DNA of 64,000 nt. Origin: Blautia sp. Its GTDB lineage: Bacteria; Bacillota; Clostridia; Lachnospirales; Lachnospiraceae. Positions within the stretch are counted from its first letter, which is position 1. Every line of letters begins with the position of its first letter. Below are positions 7,315 to 18,685 of this stretch, one piece after another. The notes under the pieces are model-generated. The model had not been told where the DNA came from, did no database searches, and was given only the letters and a program-made list of their open reading frames with translations. The translations under genes and the position numbers were made by a program. The stretch is taken from the NCBI GenBank assembly GCA_017459635.1, contig JAFUCO010000028.1, positions 20,628-84,627 of the forward strand, read 5' to 3'.

Positions 7315-8267
7315 CACACAAGATAAGCTCTTCCGGCGCCGTACTGTTTTGCAAGCTCCACGAATTTCATGGCGTATTCTTCAGGCGTCTCATCTTCCCC
7401 CAGCTCTTTTTGGAAATTTTCCCTTACACCGAAGGGGCGGTATCTTATGATCCTGTAATCGCAGGCATTCCCGATCTTTGATGCCGTATATCGTACAGTC
7501 TCCTCATTCTCAGTATCACGTCCCGGAATTATTACGGTCCGTACTTCCTGCAGCTTTTCCGCCTTCAAAAGATAATCCAGGTTTTTAAGTACCAGATCGC
7601 CAGGATCTCCTATGAGCCTGCGGCTCCATTCTTTTCCGACAGCCTTTACGTCAAGCATAACTCCCTCGCTTACCTCCAGGATACGCGGATCTGCTTCAAA
7701 ATCAAAGGATCCGTTTGAATCGAGCAGACAGGTGAGGCGCGGACTGTCCTGAAGCGCCCTGACGGCACTGAACAGGTCGATCAGAAAATCATTCTGAAGT
7801 GTGCATTCTCCGCCGGATACGGTAATTCCCTGTATATATGGTGCTGTTCGCCTGATTTCTGCAATGAGGTCAGGAACAGACATATATCTGATGCGGGGAG
7901 ACGCATTGCTTTGACAGACCCGGATACAGGTATCGCACTGTACACATTTCGTGCTGTCCCATATAATACTGCCGCGCCTGTTGGAAAGCATGCCGGCATC
8001 AGCGCCTGGAGACTTACAGCTGTCTGTACTGCTATCAGCGCTGCGTTCGTCTGCTGCGGCCCTGGCAGATTCCACGCTCTGACATGAAAGAGCCCCGGCC
8101 GGACACTTTGAGACACACTCGCTGCAGCCTATGCACATGTTTATTGTTTCAGGGTTGTGACAGAACTTACAGTCAAAAGTACAGCCCTGAAAAAATACAG
8201 CCGTCCGGTTCCCCGGACCATCAACATTTGAAAAAGGAATAATCTTATTTACCGGTGCAAGTTTCAT
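7314..8267 (-). CDS. yjjW: Glycyl-radical enzyme activating protein (YjjW type)
   Basis: This radical-SAM activase has the cluster motif CTFDCKFC near residue 29 (CxxxCxxC), then two bacterial ferredoxin-like 4Fe-4S motifs (CIGCSECVSKCP and CVQCDTCIRVCQ), and the SAM-binding block ITVSGGECTLQ. Such proteins abstract a hydrogen from a specific glycine of their partner enzyme. The partner is the YjjI-type protein encoded immediately upstream. I prefer the ATG at 8267 (MKLAPVNK) because GGTGAT lies 6 nt before it; an ATG four codons earlier lacks a site. Between the two ferredoxin motifs is a low-complexity Ser/Ala insert of about 35 residues. Confidence 0.9.
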   Translation of the reverse strand: MKLAPVNKIIPFSNVDGPGNRTAVFFQGCTFDCKFCHNPETINMCIGCSECVSKCPAGALSCQSVESARAAADERSADSSTDSCKSPGADAGMLSNRRGSIIWDSTKCVQCDTCIRVCQSNASPRIRYMSVPDLIAEIRRTAPYIQGITVSGGECTLQNDFLIDLFSAVRALQDSPRLTCLLDSNGSFDFEADPRILEVSEGVMLDVKAVGKEWSRRLIGDPGDLVLKNLDYLLKAEKLQEVRTVIIPGRDTENEETVRYTASKIGNACDYRIIRYRPFGVRENFQKELGEDETPEEYAMKFVELAKQYGAGRAYLV

Positions 8268-8373
8268 AATGATCACCATCTATCTGAACGTCTGAATCAT
8301 ATCTGCCATTCTGCCGGTTCCTGTACCTGAGCTCATCAACCTGCCGGTTCCCATACCTGAATATCTGTTCTGA

Positions 8374-9882
8374 TCAGGCTCCAAACTCCTGCACCCTGCG
8401 GTCGAGCGCGTGTCCGCCGTCCTGTGCGCCCATGCCGAATACGGTGACATTATTGAGCGACTGTTTCTTCTGGCGCAGCTTCTCGATCTCGCTCTTCTTG
8501 ACAAGGTATCCTGTCACGCGAACGACATCATTATTCTCAAGATACCCGGAGAAGTAGCGGAGGCCTTTCGCAAGTGAACCCTTTATAATAGAAAGGACCG
8601 CTTCCGGTGTTTTAGTCCAGGTTTCCTCGAACTTGAAGATATCCCCGGTTCCTGTCGGGAAGAAACGATGGAACTTCTCATTTACTTCCAGCTGAGACAG
8701 CATATCCGGCTCAGCGCCGATCGGGATACGGGTTCCCGGTGAATCATCCATCCCGTCAGTATCAATTCCAACCTGGGCATGCAGACGATAGCGGTGGCCA
8801 AAAGCATCACAGTAGGGTGCTTCATGCTCGCTGACCCGCTTTTCAATAGCTTCCATAATACGGATGCCAAGCTCTGTAGCTTCAGGATTAAGGCCGAACC
8901 CATGATGGACATCCTTGATACCCAGCAGATGGTTGCAGCACTCAGCAAGCCCGACAACGCCGAACATTCCGGTAAAGTTCTCCTGCCTTACAAAGCCTTC
9001 AGTAACAAGGAAATTGTCTTTGAAGAAAGTTGACTGTTCTACAATGAATTTAACCCGCTTGTCCATATATTCAAGCTGAAGGTCGATGTGCCTCGGCAGT
9101 TCATTCTCAAGGAAATCCTCAGGGCTCTTTGCGTTCAGGCTGCATTCATAAAGACGCATGCGCGGAAGCGTATAGCCGCCTCCACCGATGGTGAGACCGT
9201 TATAGCAGGAGGCTATCGCATACCTGTCACCCCACTCTGAGCGGAACATCCCGTGGTTGGCAAAAGACGGCTTGGCAGTCTTCAGCATGCACCGCACACA
9301 GGCAAGAGCAAAATCATCACTTGTGATATCCGGGTCATACCGCAGTGTAATGTTGGGGATCGCAAGCTGCATCTCCTCGGTCAGCTCAAGGAGAATTCTT
9401 GCGGTGACGGAATCCGCAGGTCCGATGTCAGCATGGACAAAGGAGTCGGTCTGAACACGGTCAATATTGCGGAGAAACAGCCCGAGGACCTTCTTGGCAT
9501 ATGCCCGGTCTTCCTTGATGACAAAAGGCTCCAGCAGCCTGTCGAGGTCGCCTACGTAGACCGGATATGTAGTGATGGAAGGAACATGGCAGTAAAAGAT
9601 CTCCAGCACATTGACAGCCTCAAGGAGGTCCGTCGGAGGCTCCAGGTCAAGGAACTTGCAGCCTTTTTCAAAAAGCAGGTCATAGTCAGGGCAGATGTAG
9701 CGCGGACGATAAGGCATAATCCCTTCATTAAGGTCGCAGAGAGCCCCCTTCGCCTTTGCCTCATAATAGGCATCTGAATAGCGCAGTGAGTCATCCGTGC
9801 TTTCCCCAAGCCGTGCGAGAGCGATCAGCTCCTGCCGATAGGTCAATGTGGGATCCTGTATGATATTTAATGCTTCAGACAT
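8374..9882 (-). CDS. yjjI: YjjI-family glycyl-radical enzyme (DUF3029)
   Basis: The 502-aa protein matches E. coli YjjI in length and C-terminus. The glycyl-radical loop is RVTGYLVKKSEIEKLR, with the radical Gly at residue 458. A candidate active-site Cys is in ASCYNGLTIGGGGY (C226). The reaction of this family is not established. In E. coli yjjI-yjjW lies beside the deoCABD nucleoside genes, and here the pair lies inside a nucleoside-importer locus, so a role in nucleoside or deoxyribose catabolism is a reasonable inference. The ATG at 9882 is preceded by AGAGG at good spacing; a start nine codons upstream has none. It is transcribed away from the importer genes at 10088. Confidence 0.88.
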   Translation of the reverse strand: MSEALNIIQDPTLTYRQELIALARLGESTDDSLRYSDAYYEAKAKGALCDLNEGIMPYRPRYICPDYDLLFEKGCKFLDLEPPTDLLEAVNVLEIFYCHVPSITTYPVYVGDLDRLLEPFVIKEDRAYAKKVLGLFLRNIDRVQTDSFVHADIGPADSVTARILLELTEEMQLAIPNITLRYDPDITSDDFALACVRCMLKTAKPSFANHGMFRSEWGDRYAIASCYNGLTIGGGGYTLPRMRLYECSLNAKSPEDFLENELPRHIDLQLEYMDKRVKFIVEQSTFFKDNFLVTEGFVRQENFTGMFGVVGLAECCNHLLGIKDVHHGFGLNPEATELGIRIMEAIEKRVSEHEAPYCDAFGHRYRLHAQVGIDTDGMDDSPGTRIPIGAEPDMLSQLEVNEKFHRFFPTGTGDIFKFEETWTKTPEAVLSIIKGSLAKGLRYFSGYLENNDVVRVTGYLVKKSEIEKLRQKKQSLNNVTVFGMGAQDGGHALDRRVQEFGA

Positions 9883-10012
9883 ATTACAGCACCTCTTTCT
9901 GTTTCTCAAGCCCTGCGAGCCGGACTTGATTTTATACGTGGTTTAACGTTTCGTTCCCTGTGCTATAAGTTTAAATCTTTGATGAGAAAAAAGCAAGAAC
10001 GATGATTCATCA

Positions 10013-10041
10013 TTGACCATTTTGCTGATTTGCATTACAAT
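10013..10041 (+). promoter_or_regulatory. Promoter for the nucleoside importer ATPase operon
   Basis: TTGACC (10013-10018), 17-bp spacer, TACAAT (10036-10041). The dyad ATGATTCAT (10002-10010) immediately upstream is a possible operator. The next gene starts about 46 nt downstream at a TTG. Confidence 0.75.
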
Positions 10042-10087
10042 AAAGAAAGATACCTTGTGAGTTATTTACAGGAAGGGAGGGGTATTT

Positions 10088-11626
10088 TTGGCAAACCAAT
10101 ATCTGGACATGAGTACTCCTGTTATTGAGATGCGGGATATAGTCAAACGCTTTGGAGACTTCACCGCGAATGACGGGATCAACCTTACTGTCCATAAAGG
10201 AGAAATCCATGCTATTCTCGGTGAGAATGGCGCCGGAAAATCCACATTAATGAATCAGCTGTACGGACTTCTTAAACCTACCTCAGGTGATATCCTGGTC
10301 AACGGCAAGAAGGTCGACATGAGCACCCCCAGGGACGCCATCGCCGCCGGCATCGGTATGGTTCATCAGCATTTCATGCTTGTTCAGCCGTTTACGGTTA
10401 CCGAGAACATTGTCCTTGGCGACGAACCTGTAAAAGGAGTGACGCTTGACATGGACAAAGCCCGCAAAAATGTGGTTGAGATTTCAGAGCGCTACGGCCT
10501 TTCGATTGACCCGGATGCAAAGATCGAGGACATCTCGGTCGGCATGCAGCAGAGGGTTGAGATACTTAAGGCTCTCTACCGAGGCGCTGATATCCTTATC
10601 CTTGACGAGCCGACCTCATCCCTGACTCCACAGGAGATAGAAGAGCTCATCAAAATCATGCACAACCTTACAGCGGACGGCAAGAGCATCCTGCTCATCA
10701 CCCATAAGCTGAAGGAGATCAAGGAATCCGCCGATTTCTGCACGATAATCCGCATGGGCAAGTACATCGGCACGGTTGAGGTTGCACAGGTGGATGAGAA
10801 TGACCTGGCAAGCATGATGGTTGGCCGTAAGGTTACATTCAAGGTTGACAAGCCTGAGCAGGAGCCCGGCAAGGTGGTCCTGGATGTCAAGGACCTTCGC
10901 GGCGTTGACTACCGTGGAGTCGAGATCCTTAAAGGACTCAACCTGCAGGTGCATGCGGGCGAGATAGTCGGTATTGCCGGAATCGACGGCAACGGTCAGA
11001 CAGAGCTGGTCGAGATCATCACCGGCCTTCGCAAAGGAACCTCCGGTGACGTCACCATCAACGGAACCAGCGTCTTCAACAAACCCCCGGCATACGGCTT
11101 TGAACACGGCGTATCCAGCATCCCGGCCGACCGCCAGAAACACGGCCTGGTGCTTGAATTCTCCATAGAGGACAACCTGATCCTCCAGAACTATGAGAAG
11201 GAGCCGTTCTCTTCAGGCGGCATTCTGCAGCGGCAGAAGATCTTTGAGCATGCCACTCAGTCCATAGAGACCTACGACATCCGCCCGAAACAGAGCGAGA
11301 AACGTCCTGCCGGCACGCTGTCAGGCGGTAACCAGCAGAAGGTCATCATAGCAAGGGAAGTTCAGAACGACAAGGATCTTCTTATAGCCGTCAACCCGAC
11401 AAGAGGACTTGACGTAGGTGCTATAGAATACGTACATAAGTATATTGTGGAGCAGCGCAACAAAGGCAAAGCAGTTCTTCTCGTTTCATTCGAACTTGAT
11501 GAGATCATGAGCCTTTCAGATGTAATAGACGTTATTTTCGATGGATCTATCATTACCACGATCCCCGGAAAAGAAGCAGATGAGAATTATCTTGGACTGA
11601 TGATGGCAGGAGGTAAAAAGGAATGA
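10088..11626 (+). CDS. Nucleoside/simple-sugar ABC importer ATPase (NupA/YufO-like, double ATPase)
   Basis: The 512-aa protein has two tandem ATPase domains. The first has Walker A GENGAGKST, signature ISVGMQQRVEILKAL and Walker B ILILDEPTSSL. The second has a degenerate Walker A GIDGNGQTEL and the signature LSGGNQQKVIIAREV. This is the usual arrangement in RbsA/YufO-type proteins. The start codon is TTG at 10088: GGGAGGGG lies 5-6 nt before it, while the first ATG (10109) is too far from any site. The permease gene overlaps its stop by 4 bp. With the BMP protein at 6253-7254 it should energise nucleoside uptake. Confidence 0.9.
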   Translation: MANQYLDMSTPVIEMRDIVKRFGDFTANDGINLTVHKGEIHAILGENGAGKSTLMNQLYGLLKPTSGDILVNGKKVDMSTPRDAIAAGIGMVHQHFMLVQPFTVTENIVLGDEPVKGVTLDMDKARKNVVEISERYGLSIDPDAKIEDISVGMQQRVEILKALYRGADILILDEPTSSLTPQEIEELIKIMHNLTADGKSILLITHKLKEIKESADFCTIIRMGKYIGTVEVAQVDENDLASMMVGRKVTFKVDKPEQEPGKVVLDVKDLRGVDYRGVEILKGLNLQVHAGEIVGIAGIDGNGQTELVEIITGLRKGTSGDVTINGTSVFNKPPAYGFEHGVSSIPADRQKHGLVLEFSIEDNLILQNYEKEPFSSGGILQRQKIFEHATQSIETYDIRPKQSEKRPAGTLSGGNQQKVIIAREVQNDKDLLIAVNPTRGLDVGAIEYVHKYIVEQRNKGKAVLLVSFELDEIMSLSDVIDVIFDGSIITTIPGKEADENYLGLMMAGGKKE

Positions 11627-12699
11627 AAAAGAAGAAAAGCTTCCTGGAATTTGTGTCTGATAATAAATTTATCCATATTTTACTCTCGATCATCCTCGGT
11701 TTCCTGATCGGGGCCATCTTCCTTGTGATCATGAGACTTTCGGTAGGCGAAGCTTACGGGCGTCTCCTGAAGAGCATCACCTCGGTGAAGGGAATTACCT
11801 ATGTCATCGTTTATGCGGTGCCTTACATCGTTGCAGGACTTTCGGTAGCCTTCTCGTTCAAGACCGGCGTGTTCAACATCGGTGCTGAAGGCCAGTTTGT
11901 TGTAGGATCCATGGCAGCAGCCATCGTAGGCATCCGCCTTGGAACACTGCCGAAGCCGGTCCTGATCATCCTCTGCTTCCTCGCCGCAATGGCGGTTGGA
12001 GCTCTGTGGGGCATTATCGTGGCATTTCTCAAAACCAAATGGGGAATAAACGAAGTGCTGAGCATGATCATGTTCAACTGGATAGCGTTCTATCTTTCAA
12101 ACTTCATCGCAGGCCTGCCGGGAATTAAGAGCGACGGTTCAGCCGAGGCTACACAGAACATTTCAGATAACGCCTCAATGCTGTTCCCGAAGGAGTTCAT
12201 TAAGAAGATGGACTTTGCGCCGACAGCCAACTGGGGTATTTTTGTAGCGATAGTGATCATGATAGTGATCTATATCATTATCGACAAGACAACCCTGGGT
12301 TACAGGCTGAAAGCTGTAGGCTTCAACAAAAACGCGGCAGAATACGGCGGGATCAACGTCAACGGGTCGATCATGACAGCCCTCGCGATATCGGGTGCCC
12401 TGGCAGGACTTGCCGGTGCCCTGCAGCTTATGGGTATGGGCGGCCGTATCAGTATCTTCTCATCACAGGAAGGCTTCGGCTTCGCCGGAATCGTTGTCGC
12501 GCTTATCGGATGCTCCAATCCGTTCGGAGTTTTCGTTGCGGGACTGTTCTATGGCTGGCTGATGTACGGCGGCAGCAAGCTTAACCTGGTAGGCGCCCCT
12601 ACACAGCTCATCAATGTTATCGTGGGAACCGTGGTATTCTTTATCGCGATCTCGGTTATTTTCTCGAACCTTAAGTATCTTTTCAGGAAAAAAGGCTGA
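11623..12699 (+). CDS. Nucleoside ABC importer permease 1 (NupB/YufP-like)
   Basis: This 358-aa polytopic protein has the BPD_transp_2 fold. The block FNIGAEGQFVVGSMAAAIVG, typical of the YufP/BmpB branch, is at about residues 84-103. Its ATG overlaps the ATPase stop (ATGA). It should form the heterodimeric membrane channel with the 12719-13663 product. Confidence 0.9.
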   Translation: MKKKKSFLEFVSDNKFIHILLSIILGFLIGAIFLVIMRLSVGEAYGRLLKSITSVKGITYVIVYAVPYIVAGLSVAFSFKTGVFNIGAEGQFVVGSMAAAIVGIRLGTLPKPVLIILCFLAAMAVGALWGIIVAFLKTKWGINEVLSMIMFNWIAFYLSNFIAGLPGIKSDGSAEATQNISDNASMLFPKEFIKKMDFAPTANWGIFVAIVIMIVIYIIIDKTTLGYRLKAVGFNKNAAEYGGINVNGSIMTALAISGALAGLAGALQLMGMGGRISIFSSQEGFGFAGIVVALIGCSNPFGVFVAGLFYGWLMYGGSKLNLVGAPTQLINVIVGTVVFFIAISVIFSNLKYLFRKKG

Positions 12700-12718
12700 A
12701 TAAGGAGGTGGCATAAAA

Positions 12719-13663
12719 GTGAACAATTTTATAAACAGTCTTGGAATAATCCTCTACGCTACACTTGTTTACGCGACGCCGCTTCTGTATGCAGGACTCG
12801 GCTCATGCTTTTCCGAAGTATCCGGCGTTGTAAACATTGGTATTGAGGGAATGATGACTGCCGGCGCCTTCACCGGCACGGTGGTTGCCTACTTTACAGG
12901 AAACCCGTGGATAGGCTTCATCTGCGGCGGCCTTGCAGGAGCGTTTTTCGGAATGCTCCACGCAGTCGCGACAGTACTTCTTGGAGCCGACCAGACGATA
13001 GCCGGTACAGCCATCAACATGCTGGGACCCGGAATCGTTATCATGATAGCAAAGGTGCTGTTCGATTCAACAGATACCATTCCGCTTACCGCAACCCAGA
13101 AGATACCGCAGCTGTTCAGCGGGCTGTTCGGTACGGATACTACATTCGGACGGTTCATGAACAACGTGTTCGCGACCTACGCATCCACCTACCTGGTTTT
13201 CATCGCAGTAATAGTAGTCTGGTTCGTGTTTTATAAAACACGCTTCGGCCTCCGTATGAGAGCCTGCGGTGAACATCCGATGGCATGTGAGACACTTGGT
13301 ATCAACGTTATATCAATGCGTTTCCTCTGTGTATGCCTTTCAGGATTCCTCGCCGGCCTCGGCGGCGCATGCGTCACAATGACAGTATCCACCCAGTTCC
13401 GGCCGATATCCATTGTAGGACAGGGCTTTATCGCCATAGCAGCCGTAATCTTCGGAAAGTTCCGCCCACAGGGCGCCCTCGTAGGCTGCCTGCTGTTCGG
13501 CTTCTGCTCCGGCCTCAAAGTTGTCCTCGGAGGCTCCTCCGGATTCAACATGCACCTGATATCAATGATCCCATACATAGTGACCGTAATAGTGCTGATC
13601 CTCTTCGTAGGAAAATCCCACGTACCAGCCGCAAACGGAAAACCATATATAAAGAGCCGATGA
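12719..13663 (+). CDS. Nucleoside ABC importer permease 2 (NupC/YufQ-like)
   Basis: The 314-aa membrane protein is the YufQ-type partner: VVNIGIEGMMTAGAFTG is the typical N-terminal block, and the LGINVISMRFLCVCLSGFLAGLGG region is typical of the C-terminal half. It starts at GTG (12719) with TAAGGAGGTGG about 7 nt upstream, 19 bp after the previous stop. It ends the operon at a strong bidirectional terminator. Confidence 0.9.
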   Translation: MNNFINSLGIILYATLVYATPLLYAGLGSCFSEVSGVVNIGIEGMMTAGAFTGTVVAYFTGNPWIGFICGGLAGAFFGMLHAVATVLLGADQTIAGTAINMLGPGIVIMIAKVLFDSTDTIPLTATQKIPQLFSGLFGTDTTFGRFMNNVFATYASTYLVFIAVIVVWFVFYKTRFGLRMRACGEHPMACETLGINVISMRFLCVCLSGFLAGLGGACVTMTVSTQFRPISIVGQGFIAIAAVIFGKFRPQGALVGCLLFGFCSGLKVVLGGSSGFNMHLISMIPYIVTVIVLILFVGKSHVPAANGKPYIKSR

Positions 13664-13708
13664 AAAAAAGAGGGGGAACGCTCGAAGAGCGTTCCCCCTC
13701 TTTTTTTT
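13664..13708. terminator. Bidirectional terminator between convergent transporter operons
   Basis: The perfect arms AGAGGGGGAACGCTC and GAGCGTTCCCCCTCT enclose a 2-3 nt loop and have A/T runs on both sides. It ends the nucleoside operon (plus) and the YtfQRT-type operon (minus), whose last stop codon is at 13708. Confidence 0.92.
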
Positions 13709-14730
13709 CACTTGCGTCGATTCCTGATCATCGCGAACACACTCTGTATTACAATGAACACAAACAGCAGCGCCGCCGTCAGGATGTTTGGCCAGGAGCT
13801 TGCTAGCTTTCCGTTGGTTTTTACTATCGAGGAGATCGTTCCGTTGATAAGCACGCCGAAGAACGATCCGATAACATTCCCGACACCGCCCGTCAGCAGC
13901 GTACCGCCGATGACCGACGAACTGATAGCGTCCATTTCGAGCCCCAGCGCCTGGGAAACCGATCCCGCCATTGTATTAAGGCAGTAGCAGATAGCCCCGA
14001 TGGAGCAGAGGATGGAAGAGAGCATGTAGGCCCTCATCTTGACCTTCTTGGTGTTAAGTCCCATCATTGCCGCCGAAACCTCGCTTCCGCCGATAGCATA
14101 GAAGGAACGGCCAAGTTTTGTATGCCGCAGCATGATGAATGTAAAAACAAGCACAAGCAGCGCGATCACTACACTGGGACGGATATAAGGCGTCATATAT
14201 TTGCCCTTATTGTTGATATATCCGCCGAACGGAATATTGATCTTAGCGTTAGCCCAGGCATAGAAGAGCGCGCTGGTCTGCTGTGTGATGGAAACCTGCT
14301 CTGTACAGATAACAGCAGTCATGCCGCGGCAGAAGAACATGCCGGCCATGGTAACTATGAAGGGCTGGATCTGCAGATAACCTACAAGGAAGCCCTGGAA
14401 ACACCCGAACGCAATGCCGATAACAAGCACCAGAAGGACCATGACAACTGCATTCATTCCCGAGCGCATTCCAACCGCCAGGATCATACAGTCCATAGCA
14501 ATAAGTGCGCCTACCGAAATATCAATACCGGCCGTCAGCATAACGATGGTCAGCCCGCAGGTGACACAGATAAGTCCGGCATTGGTGATCAGGATGTTGA
14601 GGAAGGTCTGCAGATGCGAAAAACCTTTATGGCCGTAGGCAATGCAGCCGCCCGCATAAAGAACTACGAACAGGGCTATGGTGATCAGCAGAAGAATGGT
14701 ATGCCCGTTAAGTCTCTTTTTAGTCTGCAT
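13708..14730 (-). CDS. yjfF: CUT2 sugar ABC permease (YjfF-like)
   Basis: The 340-aa BPD_transp_2 permease contains LTAGIDISVGALIAM, the CUT2 signature (about residues 65-79), and GGVGNVIGSFFGVLINGT near the C-terminus. It is the second permease of a YtfQRT-YjfF importer, which in E. coli takes up galactofuranose. It starts directly after the stop of the preceding permease with a GGGGGTGG site. It is the last gene of the operon. Confidence 0.85.
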   Translation of the reverse strand: MQTKKRLNGHTILLLITIALFVVLYAGGCIAYGHKGFSHLQTFLNILITNAGLICVTCGLTIVMLTAGIDISVGALIAMDCMILAVGMRSGMNAVVMVLLVLVIGIAFGCFQGFLVGYLQIQPFIVTMAGMFFCRGMTAVICTEQVSITQQTSALFYAWANAKINIPFGGYINNKGKYMTPYIRPSVVIALLVLVFTFIMLRHTKLGRSFYAIGGSEVSAAMMGLNTKKVKMRAYMLSSILCSIGAICYCLNTMAGSVSQALGLEMDAISSSVIGGTLLTGGVGNVIGSFFGVLINGTISSIVKTNGKLASSWPNILTAALLFVFIVIQSVFAMIRNRRK

Positions 14731-15802
14731 TTATGCCACCCCCTTTGACTGCTTTGCAAGGTTTCTCTTCTTAAACCAGGCCTTAACAGGCTCGGACTGG
14801 ATAGAGACGATTATGATAACTATGATGGCCTTGAAAACCGGAGCCTGAGTGGAAGCAACACCCAAAGCATAAAGCGTTGTGGTGATAGCCTGAATTGTGT
14901 AAGCGCCGATTATCGAGCCTGCAAGGTTGAACTTGCCGCCGCCCAGTGAGTTGCCGCCGAGGGCTACCGCGAGGATGGCATCCATCTCAAAATAAAGTCC
15001 GATATTGTTCGAATCTGCCGAAGTAATTCTTGAAGAAGCAACTATTCCGGAAATACCTGCAAACAAACCGCAGAGTGTATAAGTGAGGAAAATGATCCTC
15101 TTGGAATTAAGGCCCGCGATACGGCTGGCCTTGTCGTTGATACCGACCGACTGAATATACATTCCAAGAGCGGTTTTCTTAAGAAGGATAGCGATAACCG
15201 CAATGCATATCGCCGCGATTATAACAGGGCTCGGCACTACGCCAAGATAGCTTCCGAAAATACCGAAGGTGCCATTACGCACATAAACGATAAGGTCATT
15301 GCAGAGCAGTAGGCCGATAGCCCTTGCCGCGGAAAACAGTATCAGCGTGGCGACCATGGGCTGAATATGGAAATACGCGACCAGCGTTCCATTAAACATA
15401 CCGCATACAACACCAAGCAGGATACCTGCCAGAACGCCCACAAACAGGGGCCTTGCAAGTGTAGTTGTTGAAGACACCCCGTAGCCTGCCAGCAGCATGC
15501 AGCAGAAGCTTGCACAGAGGCTCATTACAGAGCCGACCGAAATATCGGTTCCGGCGGAAGAGGATACAACAAGGGTCATGCCGATGGCAAGAATTGCAAC
15601 CTCACTGCCGCGGTTAAGGATATCGATGATACGCCCGTAGAGAATAGTGCCGTTTCCGGTGGTCTCTCTCAGGGTGATCATAAAGAATGAAAACGGGTTA
15701 GCCCCGATATATACATCATGTATGATATTGACCGCCATCACCAGAATAAGGCTCAGGACCGGCAGAAACAGCGGCCAGGCTTTGATTCTTGACCATAATG
15801 AT

Positions 15803-15810
<8 letters not shown>
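14731..15810 (-). CDS. ytfT: CUT2 sugar ABC permease (YtfT-like)
   Basis: This membrane permease has the CUT2 motif SSAGTDISVGSVMSL and the C-terminal block LGGGKFNLAGSIIGA. I use the ATG at 15810 (MNKSLWSRIK) because GGGAGGTG lies 6-7 nt before it; a GTG three codons upstream abuts that site. The start overlaps the end of the ATPase gene by 8 bp, showing tight operon coupling. Confidence 0.87.
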
Positions 15811-17323
<1,513 letters not shown>

Positions 17324-17345
17324 ATATGCTCCTTTCCCCTGACAA

Positions 17346-17386
17346 AACAGAAGGTTCCTGGACTTTTTCAGGAACCTTCTGCTTTT
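17346..17386 (-). terminator. Intercistronic hairpin between ytfQ-like and ytfR-like genes
   Basis: Perfect 13-bp arms CAGAAGGTTCCTG (17348-17360) and complement (17369-17381) with a T-run on the minus-strand exit (TTTTGTC). It has the same placement as the hairpin at 4506-4550 and probably sets binding-protein excess. Confidence 0.8.
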
Positions 17387-17440
17387 TGTCGGTTTAAGCC
17401 TGCGTAACTATATCGCGTTTGCGGCAATCAATACTGACAA

Positions 17441-18457
17441 TTAATACTGAGCTTCGATAACCTCGTCGGTAACCTCGGTCATTTCCTGAGCTTCTCCGTC
17501 GATCTCAAAGTCTACGATCTGATCTGCCAGTGCATACCAGTGCTCAACCATGTATACTTCTGATTCGGGTTCTTCGCCGGCTGCCAGTGTCTGGATAACT
17601 TCCTCAACAAACGGAGCTGCAAGCGGGTTGCACTCGAAGTCAGCTGTGATCTTTCCGGCCTTTACATCTTCAAGACCTGCGGTGCAGGCGTCGAAGGAGA
17701 TAAGGATTACATCGTTTCCGGGGCCATAGGTAACGCCTGCGTTGTCCATAGCGGTCATAGCGCCGAATGCTTCGTTATCATTCTGGCATACAACAACGTT
17801 GAACTGTCCTTCATAGGACTTGCAGTAGTTCTCCATAACTTCCTGGCCGCCAGCCTCGGTGAAGTCACCGGTCTGCTCGTCGATAACATTCCAGCCATAT
17901 TTCTCAGCTACTTCGTTGAAGCCGTCGCTGCGTCCGATCTGAGCGGAAGCGCCTGTTGTTCCGGAGATAACCAGAGCGTTGATCTCTTCGATTCCCTGAG
18001 CGTCTGCATAAGCTTTCAGCCATTCGCCTGCTGCAAGGCCTTCTGTCTTGAAGTTGGAGCCTACCCATGCAGCATATTTGTCGGAGTCATCGATTGTACG
18101 GTCGATAACGATAACCGGGATGCCGGCCTCGTCGCACTCGGTAAGAACTGTGTCCCATCCGGTAGCGATGATCGGGTCGATGATGATGTAGTCAACATCC
18201 TGCTCGATGAAGGAACGAACAGCTTCTTTCTGAGCTGCTTCATCATTGTCGCAGTCAACAAAGCTTAAGTCATATCCGTTTTCCTCTGAGAAAACATCCT
18301 GGCAGGATTTGGTGGAAGCGGTACGCCAGTCACTCTCATGTCCAACCTGTGCGAAACCAACCTTGATCAGTTCATCCTCTGCCATAACGCTTGATACCGG
18401 CATAATAGCTGCTGCCATAGCTGCTGCAAGAACAGGAACAAGAACTTTTTTATTCAT
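17441..18457 (-). CDS. ytfQ: CUT2 sugar-binding protein (YtfQ-like)
   Basis: The 338-aa secreted protein belongs to the ribose-binding type periplasmic fold. VGFAQVGHESDWRTA, QDVDYIIIDPIIATGWDTVL, GIPVIVIDRTID and SGTTGASAQIGRSDGF match the E. coli YtfQ pattern closely, suggesting a furanose sugar such as galactofuranose or arabinofuranose. The signal peptide ends SSVMA-ED and has no lipobox. The ribosome site AAGGAGG is 6 nt from the ATG. A -10 box and a dyad lie upstream (18528-18570), probably responding to the adjacent two-component system. Confidence 0.87.
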   Translation of the reverse strand: MNKKVLVPVLAAAMAAAIMPVSSVMAEDELIKVGFAQVGHESDWRTASTKSCQDVFSEENGYDLSFVDCDNDEAAQKEAVRSFIEQDVDYIIIDPIIATGWDTVLTECDEAGIPVIVIDRTIDDSDKYAAWVGSNFKTEGLAAGEWLKAYADAQGIEEINALVISGTTGASAQIGRSDGFNEVAEKYGWNVIDEQTGDFTEAGGQEVMENYCKSYEGQFNVVVCQNDNEAFGAMTAMDNAGVTYGPGNDVILISFDACTAGLEDVKAGKITADFECNPLAAPFVEEVIQTLAAGEEPESEVYMVEHWYALADQIVDFEIDGEAQEMTEVTDEVIEAQY

Positions 18458-18527
18458 AACTGCCTCCTTAAAATTTGTTTATCTGCCGTCTTTCATCTTT
18501 GCGGCATTCTTTTAACTTACGACTTTG

Positions 18528-18570
18528 ATTATATAAAAAGAGGGAAGAAAACACCATGTGTTCCCTTCCC
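18528..18570 (-). promoter_or_regulatory. Candidate promoter with response-regulator operator for ytfQ
   Basis: On the minus strand TATAAT (18528-18533) lacks a good -35 box. Instead a 29-nt dyad (18542-18570) with arms GGGAAG and CTTCCC and inner arms AACA and TGTT covers the -35 region. A weak -35 overlapped by a dyad fits activation by the AraC-type regulator encoded upstream. This is inference. Confidence 0.45.
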
Positions 18571-18685
18571 GAAATGGTTGTATTTTTTCCCTTTTTCCAG
18601 AATCTGTGCAGAAAAAGTTGAATAATTTACCGCCTGAGTTTGGATTTTTATCATCCGGCTGATCATCGGACTTCCGAATCAATGA

